Below are positions 43,543-51,337 of a stretch of DNA of 64,000 nt, piece after piece. Below the pieces are notes generated by a model. That model was not told where the DNA came from, did no database searches, and saw only the letters and a program-made list of their open reading frames with translations. Each line of letters opens with the position of its first letter. The first letter of the stretch is position 1. Both the position numbers and the translations under genes were made by a program. The stretch is from SZUA-442 sp963753185 (lineage in GTDB: Bacteria; Actinomycetota; Acidimicrobiia; Spongiisociales; UBA5794), in the NCBI GenBank assembly GCA_963753185.1, contig CAVWBO010000007.1, positions 2,604,001-2,668,000 of the forward strand, read 5' to 3'.

Positions 43543-43594
43543 CTTGACATTCCCTCCCCTTTTGTCAAGATAGAGTCATCTAACCTTGACAAAA
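43543..43594. promoter_or_regulatory. inverted/direct repeat operator and promoter of the Fic gene
   Basis: CTTGACA occurs at 43543-43549 and 43585-43591 and its complement TGTCAAG at 43563-43569. TTTTGTCAAG (43560-43569) and CTTGACAAAA (43585-43594) form a perfect 10-bp inverted repeat with a 15-base spacer. TTGACA (43544) is a possible -35 and TAGAGT (43571) a possible -10. AAAGGA overlaps the last repeat arm as ribosome binding site, so a bound repressor would block both transcription and translation. Confidence 0.6.
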
Positions 43595-43603
43595 GGACTC
43601 CGG

Positions 43604-44735
43604 ATGCCAAGCCGCACCTGGACAGACCAGCTCGGTCGCACGTACGACTACGAGCCATACGATGCCACACCGATCGCGGGCATGGAGGTCACGTTGTCCG
43701 AGGCCAGTGCCTTTGCGGTGGCCAGGGCGTCACAGGCGATTGGAAGCGGCACCTTCACTGCCGCTGGCCGGAACCGCATCCGTGATCTTCCGATCCGAGG
43801 CGAGTGCCTCATCGATCATCGAGGATCTCACCGTCGGGCCGCGACGCATACTCGAGGCGCAGGTCGCTGATCCTGGCGAACTCCGGGACCCCATCGCCGA
43901 GCGCATCGTCGGCAACCTCGAAGGGCTGCGGGATGCCCTGGAGACACCCTATCCGGCGAGTATCGACGACATACTTCGATGGCACCGGACGCTCCTGGAG
44001 GGGCACCCCCGGATGCGCGTGCCCGAAGTGGGGCACCTACGGACCGCCCAGAACTGGATCGGAGGCGATGGGTTCGGCCCACGCAACGCCGAGTTCATAC
44101 CTCCCCATCCGGACCAGGTGCAAGCGTTGCTGCATGACCTCCTCCGATACCTCGAGCGCACCGATATCGCGCCAGTGGTTCAGGCGCTCATCGCACACGC
44201 ACGATTCGAGGTGATCCACCCCTTCACCGACGGCAACGGCCGCGTCGGCCGCATGCTTCTCCAGCACGTGCTCACCCACCGAGCGGGCACATCCACTCCG
44301 GTCCCCGTGTCCGTGCCGTGGAGCCGCAACAAGGACCACTACATCGAGGGACTACGTCGATTCCAAGAAGGCAACATTGATCCTTGGATCGAGTTCGGCG
44401 CCACCTCGCTGGTCATGGCCGTCGGCTGGGCCACGTCCGCACAGGACCAGGTAGCGACCCTGCTCGACCACCTCCGCTCTCGCAGCACGACGCGCGCTGG
44501 TTCGGCCGCCTCACGGATCATCGACGACCTCGCAGAACATCCTCTCGTCGACACAACCACCGTTGCCAGCCGGTACGACGTCTCCAGGCAAGCCGCGAAC
44601 GAAGCGCTCCGACGACTGCAGGCAGCGGGTGTCCTCACCGAGCGCTCCTTCTCCCGACGGACGAAGGGACGGCCACGAACGATGTATGGAAGCACCGAGC
44701 TCATCGACCTTCTTGGAGCGATCGTCACGGAGTAG
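43604..44735 (+). pseudogene. Fic-family protein with C-terminal winged helix, frameshifted
   Basis: The N-terminal part starts at ATG 43604 (MPSRTWTDQLGRTYDYEPY) and the rest is read in the +1 frame from about 43770 onward: RSEASASSIIEDLTVGPRR, RTAQNWIG, IHPFTDGNGRVGRML (intact H-x-F-x-D-G-N-G-R-x-x-R) and a C-terminal winged helix (VASRYDVSRQAANEALRRL). The full span is 1132 nt, one base more than a multiple of three. SSIIED resembles the inhibitory helix S-x-x-x-E-[GN], with Asp in the last place. Fic proteins AMPylate targets; here the gene is inactive unless the shift is an error or programmed. The winged helix probably binds the operator at 43543-43594. Confidence 0.75.
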
Positions 44736-44821
44736 CAGATTCTCCGGCAGACCGAATGGAACCAGGAGCCAATCGCTACCCGCGCCGTCGATGTGGAAGC
44801 GACGGGTTGGCACTTCCCAGA

Positions 44822-45199
44822 TCAGGTCAGAACGACCACCGGCACGTCGAGGTGCACTTCGGACCATGCGCGATCCAGGGTCACGACCCGGTCTCCGGCG
44901 ACGAGGCCGGTGGCGAGGCAGGCTCGGTCGCCGAGTGACAGACCGAGGTGCGACGTCGCAGGCATGAGTCCGCCGGCGATCGTCGCGTGCTCCTCTCCGA
45001 AGTCGACGATGTGCAGATTCAACCGATGGATCAGTTCCGTTGCCATGGCCGGCGGCATGCCCACGCCGGCCAGCTTCCCGATCACCTCACTGAGGTTCAC
45101 CGTCGAGATCCCGGCGTCCGAGAGGTAGCCGACGACGGGGTTCGCACGGGCCTCGCCGAACAGCAGCCCGAGGACCGCCGACGCATCGACGATCGTCAC
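44822..45199 (-). CDS. vapC: VapC-type PIN-domain ribonuclease toxin
   Basis: The 125-residue PIN protein begins MTIVDASAVLGLLFGE with the first metal Asp, has NLSEVIGKL (the conserved E), SLGDRACLATG and TLDRAWSEV with the later aspartates. The last strand HLDVPVVVLT is typical. It should cleave specific tRNA or rRNA sites. Its start overlaps the stop of the AbrB-like antitoxin gene by four bases. Confidence 0.87.
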   Translation of the reverse strand: MTIVDASAVLGLLFGEARANPVVGYLSDAGISTVNLSEVIGKLAGVGMPPAMATELIHRLNLHIVDFGEEHATIAGGLMPATSHLGLSLGDRACLATGLVAGDRVVTLDRAWSEVHLDVPVVVLT

Positions 45200-45444
45200 T
45201 CCGCTGCCGCCTCCGCCCGCCGCTCGGCGATGAGCTCGTCGGCCAGCGACACTCCTGACGGGCGGTACTCGGCGACCACGTCTTGGACCGCAGCCACCGC
45301 GGACTGGATCGTCTCGACAACCAACTGGCCGTCCTCGTACCGGAAGATGAGGTCGGTCCGCCCGGCGATGCCCATCGCCCGGCGAATGGCGGCAGGGATC
45401 ACGACGCGGCCCTGCTCATTCATCGTTGACATGAGGGAGGTCAT
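45196..45444 (-). CDS. vapB: VapB-type AbrB/SpoVT-like antitoxin
   Basis: The 82-residue antitoxin has the SpoVT-AbrB swapped-hairpin core: MNEQGRVVIPAAIRRAMG then DLIFRYEDGQLVVETI, followed by an acidic C-terminal helix that wraps the toxin. TAGAAG ends six bases before ATG 45444 and TTGACG stands 18 bases further upstream, so the message is probably leaderless and autoregulated. Internal ATGs at codons 5 and 8 are possible but less likely. Confidence 0.85.
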   Translation of the reverse strand: MTSLMSTMNEQGRVVIPAAIRRAMGIAGRTDLIFRYEDGQLVVETIQSAVAAVQDVVAEYRPSGVSLADELIAERRAEAAAE

Positions 45445-45574
45445 GTGTCACTTCTATCACACTCTGACATCTCTCGTCAACCCAACCGGGATGCTCAGGA
45501 GCCGCCGCACGGGCACCGCCCGTGTCGAAGTCCGGGGTCATTCCCCCTCACCAAAGGGACGGTTTCGGACGGAC

Positions 45575-45621
45575 GGTCAGCGTCGCGCCTCGAGCACCTC
45601 GATGTCGTACCGACCGAAGGT
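45575..45621 (-). repeat. copy of the vapC 3' end at 46363-46409
   Basis: 47 bases match 46363-46409 in 44 positions. On the minus strand they encode TFGRYDIEVLEARR and a stop, equal to the C-terminus of the downstream PIN toxin except E for D. Weaker similarity extends about 35 bases to the left. It is the remnant of a second toxin gene. Confidence 0.75.
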
Positions 45622-45709
45622 TCCTCGACCCGATCAGCTGGGCTGGTATGGGTGGGTCTACAATGCGTCCACGGTATGCAAGCCCGAATGTCGGGATCCT
45701 GGAGGGTTC

Positions 45710-46279
45710 GTGCACGAGGCTGGGCGAGGCGATGATGCTCCGGTGTCCGATCCAGTCCGATCAGGCGGAGCCGACGCAGAGCGGATCGAGATTCTGCGTG
45801 AGGCCACGATCATGGCGCTCTATGTGTCGATCGTGCTCCTTGCGGCATTCACCGCGCTCCCGTCAGGAGAGGAGGGCGCCGATGGACATGTCGAGGGCGG
45901 TGTCCACGGCATTGCCCTTGTTGGTCTGATCTGGGGTACAACGCTCGGATTGGCCGTTGCGCATTGGTTCGCCTTCCGCTTGAGCGCCGGTGTCTACGGT
46001 GGGGGCCAAGCATCCAGACAGGACGTCCGCATCGGGATCGCCCAGATAGCCGGTGCTGTCATTGTGGCTGCCCTATGCACGATCCCGGTGCTGGTGGTCT
46101 CCGATGCCAGCGATATCGCGGCGACGAGCTTCGTGCCCGCCCTCATCATCGGCGCCGCTGGTTTCGCCGTGGCGCGAGCAAGCGGACGGTCAAGGGGCCA
46201 ATCCATGATCATCGGTGGCGTGGTGCTGGTGCTCGGGCTCGCCGTTGCGGGAGTCAAGAACTTCCTGCTCGGGCACTGA
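45710..46279 (+). CDS. polytopic membrane protein of unknown function
   Basis: The 189-residue protein has a short polar N-terminus (ERIEILREAT) and five hydrophobic segments, including IMALYVSIVLLAAFTALP, HGIALVGLIWGTTLGLAVAHW, IGIAQIAGAVIVAALCTIPVLVV and a final IIGGVVLVLGLAVAGVKNFL. The GTG start at 45710 lies close behind GGAGGG; GTG 45743 is an alternative. The gene sits exactly between the two copies of the vapC-tail repeat, so it may be an insertion between them. No family is recognised. Confidence 0.6.
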   Translation: MHEAGRGDDAPVSDPVRSGGADAERIEILREATIMALYVSIVLLAAFTALPSGEEGADGHVEGGVHGIALVGLIWGTTLGLAVAHWFAFRLSAGVYGGGQASRQDVRIGIAQIAGAVIVAALCTIPVLVVSDASDIAATSFVPALIIGAAGFAVARASGRSRGQSMIIGGVVLVLGLAVAGVKNFLLGH

Positions 46280-46362
46280 CCTTCGCCAGACTCCGTCCAC
46301 ATCCGGCACGATGCACGGGTCATCCCCTCCTGACGAACGGGACAGACTCGGTGCTGACGGAG

Positions 46363-46409
46363 GGTCAGCGTCGTGCGTCGAGCACCTCGATGTCGTACCG
46401 GCCGAAGGT
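46363..46409 (-). repeat. vapC 3'-end repeat, second copy
   Basis: This copy forms the genuine 3' end of the PIN toxin gene at 46365-46760; its partner is at 45575-45621 with three mismatches. The 788-base offset marks a local duplication or a lost toxin gene. Confidence 0.75.
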
Positions 46410-46760
46410 GACATCCGCGGTGATGACAGGCATGTCCTCGGTCGCCGATTGGGCGATGATCATCCGATCGAAGGGGTCACGGTGGTGATCGTCGAGCATC
46501 GAGGCGTCCAGTGCATGCTGATGCTCGACCGCCAGACCCTCGACGTCGCTCACTCGCATGCGGTCCGGGACGTAGATCGGCGGGATCTGGGGAAGGTGAA
46601 GACGGCCGACCCGGACCTTGGCCGCGATCTCCCACGAGCTGGCGGCAGATAGGAACAAGCTGTTTCGCTCGTTGGAGATCTCGGTCAACGCAGCGGGGCC
46701 GATCCTCTCCGGTTGAGCCTGCATCCAGAGCCAGACCTGCGTATCGAGCAGGTACTTCAC
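46365..46760 (-). CDS. PIN-domain toxin of Phd/VapC-type pair
   Basis: The 131-residue product from GTG 46760 reads VKYLLDTQVWLWM, a PIN N-terminus with the first Asp, then LFLSAASSWEIAAKVRVGRL (conserved E), HRDPFDRMIIAQ and PVITADVTFGRYDI. This wording belongs to the PIN group paired with Phd/YefM antitoxins. The start overlaps the antitoxin stop by four bases (GTGA). Its last codons are duplicated at 45575. Confidence 0.87.
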   Translation of the reverse strand: MKYLLDTQVWLWMQAQPERIGPAALTEISNERNSLFLSAASSWEIAAKVRVGRLHLPQIPPIYVPDRMRVSDVEGLAVEHQHALDASMLDDHHRDPFDRMIIAQSATEDMPVITADVTFGRYDIEVLDARR

Positions 46761-46978
46761 GGTTCGATCCCCCAACCAACGACCGGTGCGTTGAAGTCGT
46801 CGGGAACGGTGAACCGGCCGACATCGACGCCGATCACTCGACCGCGAGGGGCGCCGATACGCGTGAGCTGTGCGATGGGCTCGCCACCACGGGTGATGAT
46901 GACGTCTTCGCCCGCGGCGACCCGCCGCAGGAGCCGTGAGAATTGTTTCCGAGCGTCCCCGATTCCGATCTCAACCAT
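46757..46978 (-). CDS. Phd/YefM-family antitoxin
   Basis: The 73-residue protein MVEIGIGDARKQFSRLLRRVAAGEDVIITRGGEPIAQLTRI matches the Phd/YefM fold: first strand, helix, E-x-[VI]-x-I-T-R-x-G-[EK]-P and A-x-L. The C-terminal part with VDVGRFTVPDDF binds and neutralises the PIN toxin. I prefer ATG 46978 to the upstream ATG 47008 because the family starts with the I/V-G-x-x-[ED]-A-[RK] strand. It is the first gene of the pair. Confidence 0.85.
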   Translation of the reverse strand: MVEIGIGDARKQFSRLLRRVAAGEDVIITRGGEPIAQLTRIGAPRGRVIGVDVGRFTVPDDFNAPVVGWGIEP

Positions 46979-47100
46979 GTCGCCATCGTGAAGAACGCCA
47001 GGTGCCAAGTCAATGGGTCCGTCGCGAGCGATCCGGCGCTTGGGTCATGCGATTCGAACGCATCGCTGCATCGCCCTGGTCGCGAGACCGGCTGCCCCGG

Positions 47101-48543
47101 TCACAGGTGGCATTCGGGACCAAACCATCCCCAGTCAATGCCGTACAGGCGGCACAGAGGGACGTCGAGGGTGAGGAACTGGAAGGCGAAGACGACACCC
47201 CAGACGATGGCCGGCACCAGGGCCACCCAGATCACCAGGAGTATCAGCCACGACGTCAGGCGATCACGGGAGCTCGCGTACGGGTAGTGCGGGTTGTGTT
47301 CCTCGTTGTGTTCCCAGCAGTACATCCCACCTCGCTCAAAATCACTCGCCCCATCGGCACACCCGGGGACCCTGCACACTCGTTCGGGATACAGCGCTCG
47401 TTCGTGCGTCCAACAGTGCGCCGACCTCGCCTGGCAGGCGTTGAAACATCCGGAGGCTTGGCACCTTGCGTTCCACGTGACCTCGACACCAGGCCGCCCC
47501 ACCTTGTACCGCGGGATTCTCGCCCGTTCGGGCAGGTGGTATTTGCAGAAGACCGTCCTCCTCGACGCACGCCGCCCACACAACAGGACACTGCAGCCGT
47601 GCGAGCTCGGGCGGTCGAGGGAGCGACCCAGGGCCTCCACGGGCGTCGGGGCATTGGCAGTGCTCCATGAGCTCCGGGTCGGCGGTCTGAACTGGTCCGG
47701 GTCGACGGCGACCTCCGCTGCGCGGTTGGCGGCACCCGACCGGTCCACGATCGCCGAGGCAAGTCGCATCACCGCCGCGGCCCTCGCGTTCGCCTCGGCG
47801 TCCAAGGGGTCATCGGGTGTGAGGGCCTCACCGGGTGGGAGGGGTTCCCAGGCAACGACGGGCTCGCCGGACGATCCGAGTCGGTATGTCGCGGGCCTGC
47901 GGGTCCCGGCAACGGTGTCGTCTCGTTGCGGATCCCGCAGGAGGAGAAACAGCTCGGGTGCAAGGTCGATTCGGAGCTTATCGAACGCCGCGCGAACCGC
48001 CGTGCTCGACAGCAGTGGTCCCGTGCACGGGTCAACGACGACGAGGAGCCCGGAGTGGAATCCGAAGCGATAGACGTAGTTCGTCGTCGGTGAGACGCTG
48101 GCCACCACGTAATCGAAGTCGAGGCGCGCCCTGCGCAGGAAGGCTCGCAAACCTCGGTCTGTCGTGTGCTTGGTCATCGAGCCCTGTGCGATCCAGATCC
48201 CCGGTCGGGGTGTGGGGAGTCGCGTCCCGAGCCCCGTGCGGACCACGTGTGTGTAGAGGTCCGGTGGGCGGAGGTCCGGCGCAGCACCGAGTCGTTCGTA
48301 CACATCCCCTCGCTCATCGGTGTCGATGACGAGCACCGACTTGCCCATGTGGGCGAGGGCCATCGCCAACTCGGCGACGACCTGGGAACGTCTCGGCACG
48401 TCGCCGTTCGCCGGCCCGGATGCCACGGTGATCAGGTTGACGTACCGACCCAGGCTCTTCGGCACCTGCGGGAACGCCGCCTTGCCCTTCACCGGCGTGT
48501 AGTGGCCGAGCTCGCGTTCCTCGGTCGGTGTCCATGACGTCAT
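47101..48543 (-). CDS. degenerate ParA/MinD-like protein with three Cys/His fingers and C-terminal membrane helix
   Basis: The 480-residue protein has a ParA/MinD-like N-terminal domain (about residues 25-200): VNLITVASG, VVAELAMALAHMGKSVLVIDTDERGDVYERLG, DFDYVVASV and LLVVVDPCTG. The deviant Walker A lysine motif is lost (GPANGDVPRRSQ in its place), so ATP hydrolysis is doubtful. Residues about 310-420 hold three fingers of pattern C-x4-C-x(10-13)-C-x2-H (CSVLLC, CQASGC and CRVPGC are the first halves). A single helix, LTSWLILLVIWVALVPAIVWG, lies near the end. The ATG overlaps the sirtuin stop by four bases. No described family combines these parts, as far as I can tell. Confidence 0.7.
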   Translation of the reverse strand: MTSWTPTEERELGHYTPVKGKAAFPQVPKSLGRYVNLITVASGPANGDVPRRSQVVAELAMALAHMGKSVLVIDTDERGDVYERLGAAPDLRPPDLYTHVVRTGLGTRLPTPRPGIWIAQGSMTKHTTDRGLRAFLRRARLDFDYVVASVSPTTNYVYRFGFHSGLLVVVDPCTGPLLSSTAVRAAFDKLRIDLAPELFLLLRDPQRDDTVAGTRRPATYRLGSSGEPVVAWEPLPPGEALTPDDPLDAEANARAAAVMRLASAIVDRSGAANRAAEVAVDPDQFRPPTRSSWSTANAPTPVEALGRSLDRPSSHGCSVLLCGRRASRRTVFCKYHLPERARIPRYKVGRPGVEVTWNARCQASGCFNACQARSAHCWTHERALYPERVCRVPGCADGASDFERGGMYCWEHNEEHNPHYPYASSRDRLTSWLILLVIWVALVPAIVWGVVFAFQFLTLDVPLCRLYGIDWGWFGPECHL

Positions 48544-49391
48544 GGCGCCACCACACGGCGCACGACGGCGGCGAGTTCGGGGAGGACCTCGCCTGCGGAT
48601 CCCTCGAGCGCGTGACCACCTCGGTCGAGCGCAAGGCGTCGGAGGGCGTTGTCGACCGGGTTCACGTCGATGAGGGTCGCCCCTGCCTTGGCAGCGATGG
48701 TGGCCAGCCGTTCGGCGATGGGTACGCCTCCCGACGTTCCGGCGGTGATGCAGACCGAGGCCCTTGCCACGGCTCCCTGGGCGGTGTGGATGCCGTAATG
48801 GGTCTCGTCGTAGAACTCGTCGAACCACAGCACGTGGGGGCGCATGAGGTCGTCGCACCGGCTGCACGTGAGGAGCTGTTTGTCGGCGTCGGTGAGCGTG
48901 TCCTGCTCGGTCCATGCATCGAAGCGATCGGGGATCGCCTCGACCCCGATGCACTCCCCGGCGCAACGCATCCCCTCGTGGTGGCCGTGGATCTCGACCT
49001 GGCATTCGAGGGGCATTCCGGCCCGGTAGTGGAGGCGGTCGATGTTCTGGGTGATCAGCGTGAAGCGGTCACCGAGGGTGTGGGCGAGGTCGGCGGCCGC
49101 ATGGTGTGCGCGGTTCGGGGATGCCCGGCGTGCCTCGATCCTGCGGTTGAAGTACCACTCCCAACTCTCTTGCGGGCTGCGCACGAAGTAGGCAGCGGTC
49201 GCCATCGTCATGGCGGACATGCCTTCCTCGGTCCACAGGCCACCGTCACCGCGGTAGGTGCGCAGTCCGGATTCGGCGGAGACACCGGCGCCGGTGATCG
49301 CCACCACCCTGCCGCCTTCGGCGATGACCCTGCTGATCGTCGAAACCTGTTCCGGGGTCAGACTGCGAAGGGGCGTCGGAGGGGCGTTCAT
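48540..49391 (-). CDS. SIR2-family NAD-dependent protein deacylase
   Basis: The 283-residue sirtuin is complete: VVAITGAGVSAESGLRTYRG (NAD site), TLITQNIDRLHYRAG, catalytic His in EIHGHHEGM, zinc pairs CAGEC and CSRC, then RPHVLWFDE and AGTSGGVPIAE and a VNPVDN strand. The presence of all four cysteines and the catalytic His indicates a deacylase, unlike the NADase sirtuins of some defence systems. ATG 49391 overlaps the LRR gene stop and its own stop overlaps the ParA-like gene start, both by four bases. Confidence 0.93.
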   Translation of the reverse strand: MNAPPTPLRSLTPEQVSTISRVIAEGGRVVAITGAGVSAESGLRTYRGDGGLWTEEGMSAMTMATAAYFVRSPQESWEWYFNRRIEARRASPNRAHHAAADLAHTLGDRFTLITQNIDRLHYRAGMPLECQVEIHGHHEGMRCAGECIGVEAIPDRFDAWTEQDTLTDADKQLLTCSRCDDLMRPHVLWFDEFYDETHYGIHTAQGAVARASVCITAGTSGGVPIAERLATIAAKAGATLIDVNPVDNALRRLALDRGGHALEGSAGEVLPELAAVVRRVVAP

Positions 49392-50593
49392 ACGGGCACC
49401 CCTGCCATCGTCGCCGAGCCGATGATGTCGACCGCCTCGGCCCAACCATCGTTGTCGCTCGACCCTCCCCCGATGATGAGGTGCTCGAGTCCGGTGGTGG
49501 CATCGAGCTCGCGGGCGAGGTCACCGTCGAGGAGGTCGGCAGATACACCGAGCACACGGAGGTGCTCGAGGGCCGGGAGCCACCGCCGCAGCCCGTCCCG
49601 AGTGATCCCTGCGGCCGCCCGCACGTCGAGCTCGGACAGCGACCGCGCCTGTGCGGCGATGCGTTCGAGGCCCTCGTCGGAGATGTCGGTGCCAGCGAGA
49701 TTGAGCTTCTTCAGGGAAGCTGGCAGGTGGTCGAGGCCGGCGTCGGTGATGCCTGTGCACTGGGCTGCGAGCTGGTCGAGCCACGGCGCGTCGAGGGTGG
49801 CGAGACTCGTGTCGTCGCACGCCGTCGTCGAGATGTCGAGGAAGGTGAGCTCCTCGCCGGGGACCGCGGAGAGATCGGGCCCGAGGCCGGGGTTGTAGGC
49901 CACATCGAGTATCTCGAGGCGCGCCTCGGTACCGAGTGTGGCGAGTCGGTCGGCGGTGAGATCGCTGAACCGGATTCCGAGGAGCCGCAGGTACCTCGTG
50001 CGCACGAATCCGAGGTCCTTCCCGAAGCCCTCGACGCCAGCCACGATCAACCCGTCGAGGAACTGGAACCGGGTGAGGGTCGCTGCCTCCACGGGGATCG
50101 AGTCGAGCGTGAGGATCCGCAGCATCCCGGGATTGCCGAGCGACGCCAGGTGACGGTCGGTCAACCCACCCCCGCTCGCCTCGAGGGACAGAAGGGAGTG
50201 GACGGCGGACATGTCCCCGATGGTGAGGTCCCTGGGATCGTCGAACGACTTCCCGCGCCTCTTTGCCCCGAGCACGAGGCGCCCCACGCCCAGATCCGAC
50301 AGGGCAGCCAGGTCGTCGTCCAACACGGACCCTTTCACGACCTCCACATACGAGACACGCCCCGCCAGGTCGTCGGTCGCCGCCGCGAGCTCGGCGAGCT
50401 GCCCCGCGGTGTGATCGGGGAACTTGAGGGCGATCGACTTGCCTGGCTCGGTCTGTTGCGGCCCTTCGGCGGTGCCGTAGAAGAAGGGACCGTCGTCCCA
50501 CGACGTCCCGAAGGCGGCGGGGGTCGCCCCGACGGGGAGTGTCGTGGCGGGGAACTCGATGGTCTCATGGGGTGTGGTGTTGGTAGTCGTCAC
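49388..50593 (-). CDS. leucine-rich-repeat-like cytoplasmic protein
   Basis: The 401-residue protein has no signal peptide. After an N-terminal domain of about 100 residues it contains eight to ten LRR-like units, for example LGVGRLVLGAKRRG, MLRILTLDSIPV, YLRLLGIRFSDLTADRLATLG, RLEILDVAYNPGLGPDL, ELTFLDISTTACDDTSLATL, SLKKLNLAGTDISDEGLERIA and HLRVLGVSADLL. Spacing and wording resemble GALA/SCON-type repeats used for protein recognition. GTG 50593 stands seven bases after the -10 TACTTT, so translation is probably leaderless. It is the first gene of the operon with the sirtuin and ParA-like protein and could supply target recognition. Confidence 0.8.
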   Translation of the reverse strand: MTTTNTTPHETIEFPATTLPVGATPAAFGTSWDDGPFFYGTAEGPQQTEPGKSIALKFPDHTAGQLAELAAATDDLAGRVSYVEVVKGSVLDDDLAALSDLGVGRLVLGAKRRGKSFDDPRDLTIGDMSAVHSLLSLEASGGGLTDRHLASLGNPGMLRILTLDSIPVEAATLTRFQFLDGLIVAGVEGFGKDLGFVRTRYLRLLGIRFSDLTADRLATLGTEARLEILDVAYNPGLGPDLSAVPGEELTFLDISTTACDDTSLATLDAPWLDQLAAQCTGITDAGLDHLPASLKKLNLAGTDISDEGLERIAAQARSLSELDVRAAAGITRDGLRRWLPALEHLRVLGVSADLLDGDLARELDATTGLEHLIIGGGSSDNDGWAEAVDIIGSATMAGVPV

Positions 50594-50681
50594 GACACGG
50601 AAAGTAGCATATCTCTACTATTTGTGTCAATACCTATTCTCAAGGTAGCGCTCTGGATGTCGAGGGTATAGGATGCGCGCC
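50594..50681. promoter_or_regulatory. divergent promoter region of LRR operon and XRE gene
   Basis: This stretch is AT-rich compared with its surroundings. On the minus strand TTGACA (50630-50625) and TACTTT (50606-50601) are 18 bases apart. On the plus strand TAGGAT (50669-50674) ends seven bases before ATG 50682. AGTAG (50603-50607) and CTACT (50615-50619) form an inverted repeat overlapping the minus-strand -10, a likely XRE operator. Confidence 0.55.
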
Positions 50682-51173
50682 ATGAGTGAGACACCGTCCG
50701 TGGGCACCGAGGAGTGGTCCGCCGCCCTCGGCCACACGATCAAGGTGCGCCGCACCGACGTCGGGATGAGCCGGCAACAACTCGCCGATGCCTCGTCCAT
50801 CTCCTACTCCTACCTTTCGGCGATCGAGAACGGGGCGAAGGCGCCGTCCACCAAGATCTTGCGCGTGATCGCCAACCGGCTCGGCCTCGAGACCAAGGAA
50901 CTGCTCGCCCTCGTCGATGCAAGGCTCGACCGTGGCGGAGCGACGGACGGTCCCCTCACCGACGAGGTGATGGACATCATCGAACGCCAGGAGCAGCGGT
51001 TCCGCGAACGCCTCGAGGCACGGGTCGCCACCCACGGCTCCCCCAGCTCGATCGAGACCCGCCGCCTCCTCCTCGCCCTCGCCAACACCCTCGACGAATC
51101 CGATCTCGTCACCCTCACCAAGGTCGCCCAGGGCCTTGCCGTATTGCGTCAGTCCCTCGACGGAGAGGCGTGA
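50682..51173 (+). CDS. XRE-family helix-turn-helix regulator
   Basis: The 163-residue protein has an N-terminal HTH: ALGHTIKVRRTDVGMSRQQLADASSISYSYLSAIENG, KAPSTKILRVIANRLGL. The C-terminal half is helical and charged (EVMDIIERQEQRFRERLEA, SPSSIETRRLLLALANTL) and may dimerise or sense a signal. It is divergent from the LRR-sirtuin-ParA operon with a shared control region, so it is the likely repressor. Start ATG 50682 has TAGGAT seven bases upstream; ATG 50673 is in frame. It overlaps the HAD fragment by four bases. Confidence 0.85.
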   Translation: MSETPSVGTEEWSAALGHTIKVRRTDVGMSRQQLADASSISYSYLSAIENGAKAPSTKILRVIANRLGLETKELLALVDARLDRGGATDGPLTDEVMDIIERQEQRFRERLEARVATHGSPSSIETRRLLLALANTLDESDLVTLTKVAQGLAVLRQSLDGEA

Positions 51174-51337
51174 CCGAACCCCGTCCGCTCGTGTTGCTCG
51201 ATGTCGACGGCGTCCTGCACGACCGGGAAGCGAGGGATGCCATCCGGTTTGCCGACGATCAGGAGGCCGTCGCAGTCGAGCGTGTGAGTTCTGCCGCCGC
51301 GGCCTGCTCGGGTTTGCTACCGTTGCCCTTCTCTTGA
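51170..51337 (+). CDS. truncated HAD-like N-terminal fragment
   Basis: The 55-residue frame starts at GTG 51170 inside the XRE stop and reads TEPRPLVLLDVDGVLHDREARD, the first HAD motif (D-x-D-G-V-L). The remaining HAD motifs are absent and the tail is unlike the family. Its stop shares bases with ATG 51337 of the cyclase gene (TGATG). It may be a cut HAD phosphatase kept only as a coupling reader. Confidence 0.4.
   Translation: MTEPRPLVLLDVDGVLHDREARDAIRFADDQEAVAVERVSSAAAACSGLLPLPFS

Noticed and set aside
47047..47063. tRNA T-arm-like sequence ATGCG-TTCGAAT-CGCAT (minus strand)
   Set aside because: No D-arm, anticodon arm or full acceptor pairing could be found upstream; at most an integration-site remnant.
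48540..49391. Sirtuin as an NADase defence effector (Thoeris/DSR-like)
   Set aside because: It keeps both zinc Cys pairs and deacylase motifs, which points to a protein deacylase.
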